Below are positions 1 to 9,106 of a DNA stretch of 64,000 nucleotides, piece by piece. The translations under genes were made by a program, and so were the position numbers. Source of the stretch: Pseudomonas sp. CC6-YY-74 (lineage in GTDB: Bacteria > Pseudomonadota > Gammaproteobacteria > Pseudomonadales > Pseudomonadaceae). The stretch's first letter is position 1, and every line of letters starts with the position of its first letter. The notes under the pieces are model-generated. The model was not told where the DNA came from, searched no databases, and worked only from the letters and a program-made list of their open reading frames with translations. The DNA lies in the NCBI RefSeq assembly GCF_002025205.1, contig NZ_CP019947.1, forward strand, positions 2,270,001 through 2,334,000. The letters run 5' to 3'.

Positions 1-1798
1 GCTCTCTCTGACCACGACGGAGCAAGTCGTGCTGCCGGGGCCTTTCATGCAGGTCTGGCATGATCCGCAGAAGCAGGCAGATATAGATGATGTACGCAGC
101 CTGCCAGACTCGGCCTGGCAACCGGTTGCCCGCCGCGATGCCAGCTTCGGCTATAGCGGTAACGCCTACTGGCTACGCCTGCAACTGCATAACCCCGAAT
201 CCCGCAACATGGACTGGGTACTGCTGATCGCTAACCCGCTGCTGGACTATCTGGATGCCTATGGCCTGGATGGCGAGCGGGTCTACAGCTCTGGCGATCA
301 GCGCCCATTCGCGGCGCGCTGGATCGAACACCGGCAACTGCTGCTACCACTACACCTGGCCGCCGGGGAAAGCCGCGAGCTGATCCTGCGCATGCAGACC
401 GAAGGCTCGGCCAACCTCAGCGCCAGCCTGATGACCAGCGCCACCTTCGACCGCCATGAACAACGCATGCTGCTCCTGCAAGGGCTGTTCTTCGGCGCAC
501 TGGCGGCGATGCTGATCTATAACCTGTCGATCTTCGTCATCACCCGTGACCGCGACTACCTCTGGTACAGCCTGTTCGTCGCCAGTTTCGGCGGCTACCA
601 GTTCATCCAGCTCGGCTTCTCCCTGCAATGGCTCTGGCCGCAATCGCTTAACTGGCACCAACTGAGTTTCCCGCTCAGTTCGGCAGTAACTACCTTGTTC
701 GGCATTCTGTTCACCTATGGAGTGCTCGACCTCAGGCATGCATCGCCGCGCTACACCCAGGTCGTGCGCGTGCTGCTGGGTTTCACCTGGCTGGTCATCG
801 GTTTGTCCTTGCTCGCCCCCTATCGAGTAGCACTGCTCGGCGGTTTCGCCCTGGTCATCGCCTGCGCCGCACTCGCCTGCCTGTTCACCCTGCTGCGCTG
901 GCGAGAAGGCTATAAACCCGCCCGCCTCTTCGCCATCGGCTGGTTCGTACTGATCAGCGCCAGCCTGTTCAGCATCCTCAGCGGCACTGGCTTGATCGCC
1001 AACTCGTTGCTGACCCTGCACGCGCAACAGATCGGTGGACTGATCGAGCTGGTGGTTTTTTCCATCGCCCTGGCAGTGCGCATCCGCCAGGCGCAGAGCG
1101 CCCAACGTCTGGCCCAGGCGCAACTGCTCGCCCAGGAGCAACAACTGCGCGTGGCACAGGCCAAGGGCCTGTGCCTGCAACGACAGCTCAACGAGGGCTT
1201 GGAGATCCGCGTCAAGGAACGCACAACAGAATTGGAACAGGCCCTGAAGGCGCTTTCCGGCGCCCACCAGCAACTGTCCGAGCTGAATCGCCGGGACAGC
1301 CTGACCGGCCTGTTCAACCGGCAGACCCTTAACGACGAATTGCACCGAAGCCTGGCCCAGGCCGTGCGCAGCCAGCGCCCCATGGCCATCCTGATGATGG
1401 ACCTTGACCACTTCAAGCAGGTCAACGACCACTATGGCCATCTGGCCGGCGATGCCTGCCTGCACCACGCTGCCCAACGCCTGCAGCAACGCTTGCGCGC
1501 CGGTGACCTGCTCGCCCGCTTCGGCGGCGAAGAGTTCGTCGTCGTACTGAACGATACCGATCAGGCCGGCGCTCATGACCTGGCGGAACAACTGCGCGCT
1601 GATCTGGCCCGCCATCCCTGCACCTATCAAGGCCAGACCATCGGCCTGACCATCAGCATCGGCGTGTGCGCCGGGCTACCCGACAGTGCGGACAGCGAAC
1701 AACTACTGCAGCACGCCGACCAGGCTCTCTATCGAGCCAAGGCGGCCGGCCGCAATCGCGTAGAAAGTTATGAGGCCAGCTTGCTTGACGAGGTCTGA
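1..1798 (+). CDS. 7TMR-DISM diguanylate cyclase (5' end cut by window edge)
   Basis: Membrane diguanylate cyclase that would make cyclic-di-GMP from two GTP at the inner membrane. The reading frame is open from base 2, and the first in-frame start (GTG at 29) falls inside a recognisable extracytoplasmic domain, so the true start and signal peptide lie upstream. Counting from base 29: a 7TMR-DISM extracellular domain to about residue 125, a run of hydrophobic helices (about 150-350), a Gln/Ala-rich coiled coil (about 350-420), then a GGDEF domain. The active-site motif is GGEEF near residue 498, preceded five residues earlier by RAGD, an RxxD inhibitory site, so product inhibition is expected. 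No EAL domain follows. It overlaps the convergent hydrolase gene tail-to-tail by 31 bp. Confidence 0.93.
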   Translation, partial: LSLTTTEQVVLPGPFMQVWHDPQKQADIDDVRSLPDSAWQPVARRDASFGYSGNAYWLRLQLHNPESRNMDWVLLIANPLLDYLDAYGLDGERVYSSGDQRPFAARWIEHRQLLLPLHLAAGESRELILRMQTEGSANLSASLMTSATFDRHEQRMLLLQGLFFGALAAMLIYNLSIFVITRDRDYLWYSLFVASFGGYQFIQLGFSLQWLWPQSLNWHQLSFPLSSAVTTLFGILFTYGVLDLRHASPRYTQVVRVLLGFTWLVIGLSLLAPYRVALLGGFALVIACAALACLFTLLRWREGYKPARLFAIGWFVLISASLFSILSGTGLIANSLLTLHAQQIGGLIELVVFSIALAVRIRQAQSAQRLAQAQLLAQEQQLRVAQAKGLCLQRQLNEGLEIRVKERTTELEQALKALSGAHQQLSELNRRDSLTGLFNRQTLNDELHRSLAQAVRSQRPMAILMMDLDHFKQVNDHYGHLAGDACLHHAAQRLQQRLRAGDLLARFGGEEFVVVLNDTDQAGAHDLAEQLRADLARHPCTYQGQTIGLTISIGVCAGLPDSADSEQLLQHADQALYRAKAAGRNRVESYEASLLDEV

Positions 1799-2607
1799 CG
1801 CAGCGCAGCCAATAGCTGCATAACCGCCTGCACCAACTGCGGGTCAGACAAGACCCGCTGATGCCCGCCCTGCTCGAGACGCAACAGCCGGCTGTCGAAC
1901 CAGGCCTCATGGATCGCCTGTGCTTCGCTATACGGCACAACCGGGTCATCTGCGGCGTGCACGATCAAACCCGGAAAATCCAGCTGGTAGCGCGCCACAT
2001 CGAGGTGCCCGGCCGGCATCCCAGCCTTTTCCTCGACCAGACGGATAAAATGCGCCCGCGCCTGGGCAGGCAAGCCCATATAGCGCGCGAAAAGCCGCAG
2101 CATGGAGAGAATCCGGCTCGGCGCCGCGATGCTGACCACCGCCTCGGCACGCAAGCCCATCTGCGTTGCCAGCAAGGCGCTGGCGCCCCCCATCGAATGG
2201 CCGATCACTGCTTGCAATGGCGGCAATTCACTGGCGGCCTCGAGCAGGGCGCGGGCGAACACCACCACATTCGCCTCCCGCCCTGGCGAGCGCCCATGCG
2301 CCGGGGCATCCAGGGCGACCACGGCATACCCGGCCTGCACCAGCGCCTTGATCAGCTCGGCGAACTGGGTCGGCCGGCCTTCCCAACCGTGCATCAGCAA
2401 CACCGTCGGCCCACTGCCCCAGCGCAATGCCGAAAGCCCGAAACGCAAGGTGATGCGCTCGGCCTGAGTCAGTAGCGGCAGCTCCCAAGCGCGTGGCGGC
2501 AACTCGCGCGGCGTCATGAATTGCCGGCGCATCTTGCTTGCCACTACCTGCGGCGCCACCCAGCCGACGGTGGCATTGAACCCACGAACCCAATTCAGAT
2601 TGCTCAT
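1768..2607 (-). CDS. alpha/beta hydrolase
   Basis: Cytoplasmic alpha/beta-hydrolase of 279 residues; substrate unknown. The nucleophile elbow GHSMGG lies near residue 134, a later Asp (AADDPVVP) and His (QGGHQRVL) complete the triad, and an LMHGWEG segment supplies the oxyanion-hole region. I chose the ATG at 2607 because GGAGAAGG sits just upstream; a TTG at 2622 lies inside that ribosome-binding site. The gene is 24 bp downstream of a TetR-family gene on the same strand, so the two probably form one transcript. I recall the same hydrolase-TetR-gltX order in P. aeruginosa. Confidence 0.85.
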   Translation of the reverse strand: MSNLNWVRGFNATVGWVAPQVVASKMRRQFMTPRELPPRAWELPLLTQAERITLRFGLSALRWGSGPTVLLMHGWEGRPTQFAELIKALVQAGYAVVALDAPAHGRSPGREANVVVFARALLEAASELPPLQAVIGHSMGGASALLATQMGLRAEAVVSIAAPSRILSMLRLFARYMGLPAQARAHFIRLVEEKAGMPAGHLDVARYQLDFPGLIVHAADDPVVPYSEAQAIHEAWFDSRLLRLEQGGHQRVLSDPQLVQAVMQLLAALRQTSSSKLAS

Positions 2608-2631
2608 TGTCCTTCTCCTCAACCGATTGCC

Positions 2632-3171
2632 TCAAACGATCGCCGACTTGGCGGCACGCAGAACGCGGTCAGACAACTCGCCGGGACCCAGCGCCCGCGC
2701 CAGCGCCAACCCCCCAACCATCAAGGCGATATCGGCAAGCACACGGGAAGCGTCCTCAGGGCTTGCCGACAACTGCGCCACCATCAACTCCAGATGCTCG
2801 GCCAGAGCCGTGCGAAAGCCCTCGGGCAGACGCGTCAGCTCGCCCAGCGAACTCGGCAGCGGGCAGGCTTGTTCGGTAGCATCGCGGTGCTTGCGTGACA
2901 GGTAGAACGCCGCGATCAGTGCCCGGCGCTCGTCGGCCGGCAGATCGCTGTCCATCTGCTTAATCAACTCGCGGCGCTGGCCGAGCAACTGCCTGAACGC
3001 CTCCAGCATCAGCGCGTCCTTGCTCTCGAAGTGCGCATAGAAGCCACCCACGGTCAGCCCAGCAGCGCCCATCACCTCGCCGACACTCGGCTCGGCGGGG
3101 CCGCGCTGCACCAACGCGGCACTGGCCGCAGAAAGAATGCGTTCACGGGTTTGGGCTTTCTTGTCGTTCAT
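2632..3171 (-). CDS. TetR/AcrR family transcriptional regulator
   Basis: One-component repressor of 179 residues. The N-terminal helix-turn-helix (about residues 8-55) carries the family pattern TRERIL..A and VGGFYAHF. The rest is a helical ligand-binding domain of the TetR C-terminal type. The ATG at 3171 has GGAGGTGAGT immediately upstream; a TTG at 3183 would start inside that ribosome-binding site. It is co-oriented with the following hydrolase gene. A 28-bp inverted repeat just upstream of the start is a likely autoregulatory operator. The inducer is unknown. Confidence 0.88.
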   Translation of the reverse strand: MNDKKAQTRERILSAASAALVQRGPAEPSVGEVMGAAGLTVGGFYAHFESKDALMLEAFRQLLGQRRELIKQMDSDLPADERRALIAAFYLSRKHRDATEQACPLPSSLGELTRLPEGFRTALAEHLELMVAQLSASPEDASRVLADIALMVGGLALARALGPGELSDRVLRAAKSAIV

Positions 3172-3186
3172 ACTCACCTCCAAAAT

Positions 3187-3214
3187 ATTACGATTGAAAT
3201 ATTATGCTCGTAAT
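3187..3214. promoter_or_regulatory. Inverted repeat, candidate TetR operator
   Basis: ATTACGA (3187-3193) and TCGTAAT (3208-3214) form perfect 7-bp arms around an AT-rich 14-bp centre. The site begins 16 bp upstream of the TetR-family start codon, where an autoregulatory operator would be expected. Binding by that protein is inference. Confidence 0.6.
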
Positions 3215-3278
3215 AAATTTAAGCAAGCAGAAAGCCTTACCGCTGGTCGGGTTGGTTAATCGGAAGGGAAGTCGGAGC

Positions 3279-3318
3279 AAAAAAAACAAAAGGGCCATTC
3301 CGTGAAGAATGACCCTTT
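3279..3318 (-). terminator. Rho-independent terminator of the tRNA cluster
   Basis: Read on the minus strand, a 12-bp stem (3318-3307 pairing with 3300-3289, with one G-T pair) is followed by a T-rich run (complement of the A tract 3279-3290). It lies 26 bp beyond the 3' end of the last tRNA-Glu and would end the four-tRNA transcript. Confidence 0.85.
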
Positions 3319-3343
3319 AAAAGTCCCGCAGAGCGGGCAAAAA

Positions 3344-3419
3344 TGGCGTCCCCTAGGGGACTCGAACCCCTGTTACCGCCGTGAAAGGGCGGTGTCCTAG
3401 GCCACTAGACGAAGGGGAC
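3344..3419 (-). tRNA. tRNA-Glu (anticodon TTC)
   Basis: A 76-nt cloverleaf with encoded CCA at 3344-3346. The anticodon loop is CTTTCAC between CGCC/GGCG arms, giving TTC (Glu). It is identical to the copy at 3610 over the tRNA body. Last gene of an Ala-Glu-Ala-Glu array downstream of gltX, the enzyme that charges it. Confidence 0.97.
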
Positions 3420-3481
3420 GAAACCTTCGAAAAACAAGGCCAGCTTACGCTGGCCCGTGGCAGTGTTATGACTGCTAAATT

Positions 3482-3557
<76 letters not shown>

Positions 3558-3609
3558 AGATTTATCGCCTCGCGGCTCACAACTCCCAACGGAGCTGCTT
3601 TTTAAATAG

Positions 3610-3685
3610 TGGCGTCCCCTAGGGGACTCGAACCCCTGTTACCGCCGTGAAAGGGCGGTGTCCTAGGCCACTAGACGAAGGGGAC
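3610..3685 (-). tRNA. tRNA-Glu (anticodon TTC)
   Basis: Second identical 76-nt tRNA-Glu of the array, CCA encoded at 3610-3612 and anticodon TTC. About 65 bp separate it from each neighbouring tRNA. Confidence 0.97.
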
Positions 3686-3750
3686 GCAAATACCCTTCAA
3701 AACTCAGCCAACACGAATGCTGACTGTGGCAAGCCTTTCGGCTTTGAGAT

Positions 3751-3826
<76 letters not shown>

Positions 3827-3844
3827 ATCTCAAGGACGGGGCGC

Positions 3845-3874
3845 ATGTTAAGAGCACGCCCCCCCTACTGTCAA
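3845..3874 (-). promoter_or_regulatory. Sigma-70 promoter of the tRNA cluster
   Basis: On the minus strand there is a perfect -35 TTGACA (complement of 3869-3874) and a -10 TAACAT (complement of 3845-3850) with 18-bp spacing. A GC-rich stretch follows, as at stringently controlled stable-RNA promoters. It directs transcription into the Ala-Glu-Ala-Glu array. Confidence 0.75.
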
Positions 3875-3950
3875 CAAAATTTTTACCTATAGCTGCTTTC
3901 TTTATGCTGACAGAACAACCACTTACCCTGTTCTACCAGCAAAGTCGCGA

Positions 3951-5432
3951 TCAGCCGATGAACGCCAGCAGCTTTTCCCACTCCTTATTTTCCTTCTTCG
4001 ACACCCCGCCGAGCAACTCGATGGCCTGGCGTAGACGGAAACGGGTGAGGTCCGGGCCGATAATTTCCATCGCATCGAGTACCGATACCGAGCTGGCCTG
4101 ACCGGTAATCGCGGCGAACATCAGCGGCATGGCGTCGCGCAGCTTCAATTCAAGATGCTCGACCACCGCCTGGATGCAACCGGTGATCTTGTCCTTTTCC
4201 CACTGACGCAGCGCCTCCAGCTTCCACAGGATCAACTGCATGACCTGACGCACCTGATCCGGCGACAGCTTCTTGTGTTCGAACAGCTTGGCGTCGGGGT
4301 TGACGCCACCGGCGAAGAAGAAACTGGCCAGCGGAGCGATCTGACTGAAAGTCTCGACCCGCCCCTGCACGTGCGGGGCGATCTGCATCATGTAGTCCGA
4401 GTTGAATGCCCACTGCTGCGCGCCCGCGGCAAACGCCTCGACGCTCAGCTCACGCATCCACTGCCCATTGAGCCAGGACAACTTCTCCAGGTCGAAGATC
4501 GGCCCACCCAGGGACACACGCTGGATATCGAAATGCTCGATCATCTCGTCGAGGCTGAACTTCTCACGCTCATCCGGCATCGACCAGCCCATGCGCCCGA
4601 GGTAGTTGAGCATCGCCTGCGGCAGGAAGCCCATGCGCTCGTAGAAGGTGATCGAGGTCGGGTTCTTGCGCTTGGACAACTTGCTCTTGTCCGGGTTACG
4701 CAGCAGCGGCATGTAGCACAGTTGCGGCTTGTCCCAGCCGAAGTATTCGTACAGCAGGATCAGCTTGGGCGCCGACGGCAGCCACTCTTCACCGCGCAAT
4801 ACATGGGTGATACCCATCAGGTGATCGTCGACCACGTTGGCCAGGAAGTAGGTCGGCAGGCCATCGGTCTTCATCAGCACCTGCATGTCCATGCGATCCC
4901 AGGGAATCTCGACCTCGCCGCGGAGCATGTCCGGCACCACGCAAACGCCTTCGGTCGGCACCTTCATGCGCACCACGTTAGGCTCGCCGGCCGCCAGGCG
5001 CGGCTGCACCTCCTCTGCTGACAAATGCATGCAGTGGCCGTCATAGCGCGGGGTCTGCTTGGCTGCCATCTGTTCGGCGCGAACCTGGTCCAGGCGCTCG
5101 GCGCTGCAGAAGCAGTGGAAGGCGTGGCCCTTGTCCACCAACTCGGCGCTGTACTTCTGGTAGATATGCCCACGTTCACTCTGTCGATAAGGACCGTGAG
5201 GACCGCCGACATCAGGGCCTTCGCTCCATTCGATACCGAGCCAGCGCAGGGCGTCGTAGATTTGCTGTTCCGACTCGCGGGTAGAACGTACCTGGTCGGT
5301 GTCCTCGATACGCAGAATGAATTCACCACCGTGCTGACGGGCAAAGCACAGGTTGAACAAGGCGATATAGGCAGTGCCTACGTGCGGATCGCCGGTCGGC
5401 GATGGCGCAATACGGGTGCGGACGGTGGTCAT
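3951..5432 (-). CDS. gltX: Glutamyl-tRNA synthetase
   Basis: Class I aminoacyl-tRNA synthetase that charges tRNA-Glu with glutamate. Its 493 residues are the normal length. The HIGH-box variant is in [12 protein letters not shown] near residues 10-22, and the KMSKS-type loop reads KLSKR near residue 250. The C-terminal half is the helical anticodon-binding domain. The four tRNA genes that follow on the same strand have their own promoter. Both motifs are intact and I see nothing unusual. Confidence 0.98.
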   Translation of the reverse strand: MTTVRTRIAPSPTGDPHVGTAYIALFNLCFARQHGGEFILRIEDTDQVRSTRESEQQIYDALRWLGIEWSEGPDVGGPHGPYRQSERGHIYQKYSAELVDKGHAFHCFCSAERLDQVRAEQMAAKQTPRYDGHCMHLSAEEVQPRLAAGEPNVVRMKVPTEGVCVVPDMLRGEVEIPWDRMDMQVLMKTDGLPTYFLANVVDDHLMGITHVLRGEEWLPSAPKLILLYEYFGWDKPQLCYMPLLRNPDKSKLSKRKNPTSITFYERMGFLPQAMLNYLGRMGWSMPDEREKFSLDEMIEHFDIQRVSLGGPIFDLEKLSWLNGQWMRELSVEAFAAGAQQWAFNSDYMMQIAPHVQGRVETFSQIAPLASFFFAGGVNPDAKLFEHKKLSPDQVRQVMQLILWKLEALRQWEKDKITGCIQAVVEHLELKLRDAMPLMFAAITGQASSVSVLDAMEIIGPDLTRFRLRQAIELLGGVSKKENKEWEKLLAFIG

Positions 5433-5518
5433 GGCGAGTCTCGAAGAAGTGAAGCGAAAACCGATTAAGACGGCGATATTAACAGCCCCGGCACTGCCGG
5501 CTCCAGCAGCCGGCCACC

Positions 5519-6385
5519 TTAGAACGGCAGACTATTCATCAGGAAATCGAGGAAGGTTTTCACCTTCATCGCTTGGAACCGCCGGGAAGGATAGACCGCA
5601 TACAACTCGCCAACCGGCAATCGAGCCTCCGCCAACAGCTCGACCAACCGCCCCTCCTGCACCGCGCGCTCACTGATCATGACCGGCAGGCCGGCAATTC
5701 CCGCCCCCGCCAACGCCGCTTCACGAGCAAACGTAATGTTGTTCGAGGTCAAGACCCGCTGGCACGCAATGGTTTCGCCGAGCAGCGGCCAGTGACGCGG
5801 CGAGTCATGCGGCAACAGAATCGCCCGATGCGACGCCAACTCGGCGACTGTCCGTGGGGTGCCATGCCGGGCCAGGTAGTCGGGGCTGGCGCACAAGGAG
5901 CGGTTGGTCTCGAACAACTTGCGCGCGATCAGCGTGGAGTCCTGTGGCTGGCCGACCAGGATGACGATATCCACAGCCTCCTCGACCGGATCGACATGCC
6001 GTGAAGTCAGTTCCACTTCGGCGGTGATTAGCGGGTACTGACGCATAAAATCGCCAAGCACGCGACCGAGAAACAGCTGACCAAATTCAATCGGCGCAGT
6101 GATGCGCAGCAAACCGGATGGCTCCTGCTGTAGCTGCATGACCGCCTGCTCGGCCTCGGCGAAATCGAGCATGATCTGCCGACAGCGCTCGTAATAGGCC
6201 TGACCGACTTCAGTCAGGCGCAGCTTGCGCGTGGTGCGATTGAGCAGACGTACGCCGAGGCGTTCCTCGAGCAAGGCAATGCGTCGACTGACCGTGGATT
6301 TTTGCATGCCCAGCCCCAGAGCAGCATGGGTGAAGCTGTGGCACTCGACCACACGAGTGAAGATCAGGGCATCATCAAGACCCAT
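5519..6385 (-). CDS. LysR family transcriptional regulator
   Basis: LysR-type regulator of 288 residues. The N-terminal winged helix-turn-helix contains [21 protein letters not shown], trimmed here to its conserved core, and a substrate-binding-like effector domain follows from about residue 90. It is divergent from the emrA/emrB-like efflux genes and shares a 121-bp promoter region with them, the usual layout for a LysR protein controlling its neighbour. The palindrome at 6396-6415 is the likely binding site. The effector is unknown. Confidence 0.9.
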   Translation of the reverse strand: MGLDDALIFTRVVECHSFTHAALGLGMQKSTVSRRIALLEERLGVRLLNRTTRKLRLTEVGQAYYERCRQIMLDFAEAEQAVMQLQQEPSGLLRITAPIEFGQLFLGRVLGDFMRQYPLITAEVELTSRHVDPVEEAVDIVILVGQPQDSTLIARKLFETNRSLCASPDYLARHGTPRTVAELASHRAILLPHDSPRHWPLLGETIACQRVLTSNNITFAREAALAGAGIAGLPVMISERAVQEGRLVELLAEARLPVGELYAVYPSRRFQAMKVKTFLDFLMNSLPF

Positions 6386-6395
6386 TATTGTTCCC

Positions 6396-6415
6396 CATAA
6401 GCAACAAAGCTTATG
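6396..6415. promoter_or_regulatory. Palindrome, candidate LysR operator
   Basis: CATAAGC (6396-6402) and GCTTATG (6409-6415) are perfect inverted arms with a 6-bp spacer. The site lies 11 bp from the LysR start codon in the divergent intergenic region and contains the T-N11-A core expected for LysR sites. Assignment to this regulator is inference. Confidence 0.6.
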
Positions 6416-6506
6416 AATTTTAGCCTTACAGACTCCAAAGAAACACTGTTAGATTCACCGATGCCATGTTGCAAACACCCTCTTGCCCGAGCTTCGAGCG
6501 CCTGCC

Positions 6507-7556
6507 ATGCCTGCCCAACTGCAACGTCGCCTACTTATCTTCCTGGTCGTACTCGGCCTCATCACTGCGGCCTTCTCCGCCCGCTGGCTGCTCGTCGGGC
6601 GCTATCTCGAAAGCACCGACAACGCCTATGTCCAGGGTGAAATCACCCGCGTCTCCAGCCAGCTTGGCGCGCGCATCGTCAAGGTGTTGGTGGGTGATAA
6701 CCAGCATGTACAGCAGGGCGAGTTGTTGCTGAAACTGGAAAGCGCTGACTTCGAACTGGCGCAGCAGCGTGCTCAGGCCGTCCTCGCCACCCGCGAAGCC
6801 GAACGGCTTCAGGCGCAGAGCAAACTGAGCCAGCAGGCCAGTCTGATTGCCGCCAGCCAGGCTGGCGTAACGGCCAGCGAAGCCATCCTGGAACGTACCC
6901 AAATCGATTTGTCACGCGCGCAAACCCTGCGCAAACCCGGCTATGTCTCCGAGGAGCGGGTGACCACCCTGGCGGCCGACAGCCGCATCGCGCGCTCACA
7001 GGTGAGCAAGGCCCAGGCGGATCTACAAGCCGAGCGCCAGCAGATCAACAGCCTGCAAGCCGAGATCAAACGCCTTGACGCGCAGATCGCCAGCGCCCGC
7101 GCCGACCTGGCCCAAGCACAGCTGAACCTCGCGCGTACCGAGGTCCTCGCACCCATCAGCGGTTTTATCGGCCAGCGCGCCGCACGCAACGGCCAATACG
7201 TGCAAGCCGGGGCCTATCTGCTGTCGCTGGTACCGGATCAGGACATCTGGGTTCAGGCCAACTTCAAGGAGACCCAGATCGGGCGTATGCGACCTGGACA
7301 AAGCGCCGAACTGACTTTCGACAGTTTCCCCGACACCCCCATCGAGGCCCGGGTCGACAGCCTGTTCGCCGCCTCAGGCGCACAGTTCAGCCTGCTGCCA
7401 CCGGATAACGCCACCGGCAACTTCACCAAGGTGGTGCAACGCTTCCCGATCAAACTGACCTTCGCCGTGGACAATCCGCTCCAGGGCCTGATTCGTCCGG
7501 GCATGTCGGTAGAGGTCAAGGTCGACATCCAGACCGATCAACAGCATGGCGGCTGA
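6507..7556 (+). CDS. HlyD/EmrA-type periplasmic adaptor of a drug efflux pump
   Basis: Membrane-fusion subunit of 349 residues that links an inner-membrane MFS exporter to an outer-membrane channel. It has one N-terminal membrane helix (about residues 7-28), then a barrel-sandwich/lipoyl half-motif (ESTDNAYVQGE), a long Ala/Gln-rich hairpin (about 80-205) and a beta-barrel. The ATG at 6507 is used; a TTG at 6483 is possible and neither has a strong ribosome-binding site. The end overlaps the start of the MFS gene by 11 bp, so translation is probably coupled. No outer-membrane TolC-like gene accompanies it. Confidence 0.88.
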   Translation: MPAQLQRRLLIFLVVLGLITAAFSARWLLVGRYLESTDNAYVQGEITRVSSQLGARIVKVLVGDNQHVQQGELLLKLESADFELAQQRAQAVLATREAERLQAQSKLSQQASLIAASQAGVTASEAILERTQIDLSRAQTLRKPGYVSEERVTTLAADSRIARSQVSKAQADLQAERQQINSLQAEIKRLDAQIASARADLAQAQLNLARTEVLAPISGFIGQRAARNGQYVQAGAYLLSLVPDQDIWVQANFKETQIGRMRPGQSAELTFDSFPDTPIEARVDSLFAASGAQFSLLPPDNATGNFTKVVQRFPIKLTFAVDNPLQGLIRPGMSVEVKVDIQTDQQHGG

Positions 7557-9096
7557 TGCGCTGATTCGCCCCACTGGCGAACCCAGCCGGCGCGACTGGA
7601 TCGCGGTGATGAGCGCCCTGCTCGGCGCCTTCATGGCGGTACTGGACATCCAGATCACCAACTCCTCACTCAAGGATATCCAGGGTGCGTTGTCGGCCAC
7701 CCTGGAGGAAGGCTCGTGGATCTCCACCTCCTACCTGGTTGCCGAAATCATCATGATTCCGATGACGGCCTGGTTGGTCCAGCTCCTCTCCGCGCGACGC
7801 CTGGCGGTGTGGGTGTCTATAGGGTTCCTGGCCGCCTCACTGCTCTGCTCGATGGCCTGGAGCCTGGAGAGCATGATCGTGTTCCGCGCCCTGCAAGGTT
7901 TTACCGGCGGCGCACTGATCCCCCTGGCGTTCACCCTGATCCTGATCAAACTGCCCGAACACCATCGCGCCAAAGGCATGGCACTGTTCGCCCTGACAGC
8001 GACCTTCGCTCCATCCATCGGACCGACCCTGGGCGGCTGGCTAACGGAAAACTTCGGCTGGAAATACATCTTCTATATCAACGTGGTGCCTGGCCTGTTG
8101 ATGATCGCCGGGCTGCTCTACGGTCTGGAAAAGAAAGCGCCGCACTGGGAGCTGCTGAAAACCAGCGACTATGCCGGCATTCTCACCCTCGGCCTGGGCC
8201 TGGGTTGCCTGCAGGTGTTTCTTGAGGAAGGCCACCGCAAGGATTGGCTGGAGTCCAACCTGATCGCCGGGCTCGGCAGCATCGCGGCGATCAGCCTGGT
8301 GCTGTTCATCATCCTGCAAGTGTCACGGCCCAACCCGTTGATCAACCTCGGCGTGCTGCGCGAGCGCAACTTCGGCCTGGCGGGCATTTCCAGCGTCGGC
8401 CTGGGTATGGGCCTGTACGGCTCTATCTATGTGCTGCCGCTGTATCTGGCGCAGATCCAGGGCTACAACGCCCTGCAGATCGGCGAGGTGATCATGTGGA
8501 TGGGCATTCCGCAGTTATTCCTGATTCCCCTGGTGCCACTGCTGATGAAAGTGGTGTCGCCGAAGCTGCTCTGCGCCCTGGGTTTCGCCCTGTTCGGCGC
8601 CGCCAGCTTCGCCTCCGGGGTACTCAACCCGGACTTCGCCGGCGAGCAGTTCAATCATATCCAGATCATCCGCGCCCTCGGTCAGCCGCTGGTGATGGTG
8701 ACCATCTCGCTGATCGCCACCGCCTACGTGCTGCCGCAAGATGCCGGCTCGGCCTCGAGCCTGTTCAACATCCTGCGCAACCTCGGCGGCGCCATCGGCA
8801 TCGCCCTGCTCGCGACCCTGCTCGACAGCCGCGCCAAGGTCTATTTCGACTACCTGCGCGAGGCCCTGGTGCCAAGCAACCCGCAGGTCGCCGAGCGTCT
8901 GGCGCTCCTGACCGAAACGCTGGGCAGCGAGCAGGCGGCCCTGGCCAAGCTCAGCGAGATCACCCATCAGCAGGCGGCGATCATGGCCTACAACGATGCC
9001 TTCCACTGCATCGGTATCGCCCTCGCCATCAGCATGCTCGCGGTGCTGCTGACCAGGCGCTTACCCGCCGGCACGACCGGTGGCGCGGCGCATTGA
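7546..9096 (+). CDS. DHA2-family MFS exporter (EmrB-like)
   Basis: Proton-driven drug exporter of 516 residues with 14 predicted membrane helices, the DHA2 length. Motif elements include LDIQITNSSL in helix 1 and the helix 4-5 region with PSIGPTLGGWL. It works with the adaptor encoded immediately upstream (11-bp overlap). The divergent LysR gene probably controls both. The substrate cannot be read from sequence; family members export hydrophobic or anionic toxicants. Confidence 0.9.
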   Translation: MAADALIRPTGEPSRRDWIAVMSALLGAFMAVLDIQITNSSLKDIQGALSATLEEGSWISTSYLVAEIIMIPMTAWLVQLLSARRLAVWVSIGFLAASLLCSMAWSLESMIVFRALQGFTGGALIPLAFTLILIKLPEHHRAKGMALFALTATFAPSIGPTLGGWLTENFGWKYIFYINVVPGLLMIAGLLYGLEKKAPHWELLKTSDYAGILTLGLGLGCLQVFLEEGHRKDWLESNLIAGLGSIAAISLVLFIILQVSRPNPLINLGVLRERNFGLAGISSVGLGMGLYGSIYVLPLYLAQIQGYNALQIGEVIMWMGIPQLFLIPLVPLLMKVVSPKLLCALGFALFGAASFASGVLNPDFAGEQFNHIQIIRALGQPLVMVTISLIATAYVLPQDAGSASSLFNILRNLGGAIGIALLATLLDSRAKVYFDYLREALVPSNPQVAERLALLTETLGSEQAALAKLSEITHQQAAIMAYNDAFHCIGIALAISMLAVLLTRRLPAGTTGGAAH

Positions 9097-9106
9097 TCCT
9101 CGCTGT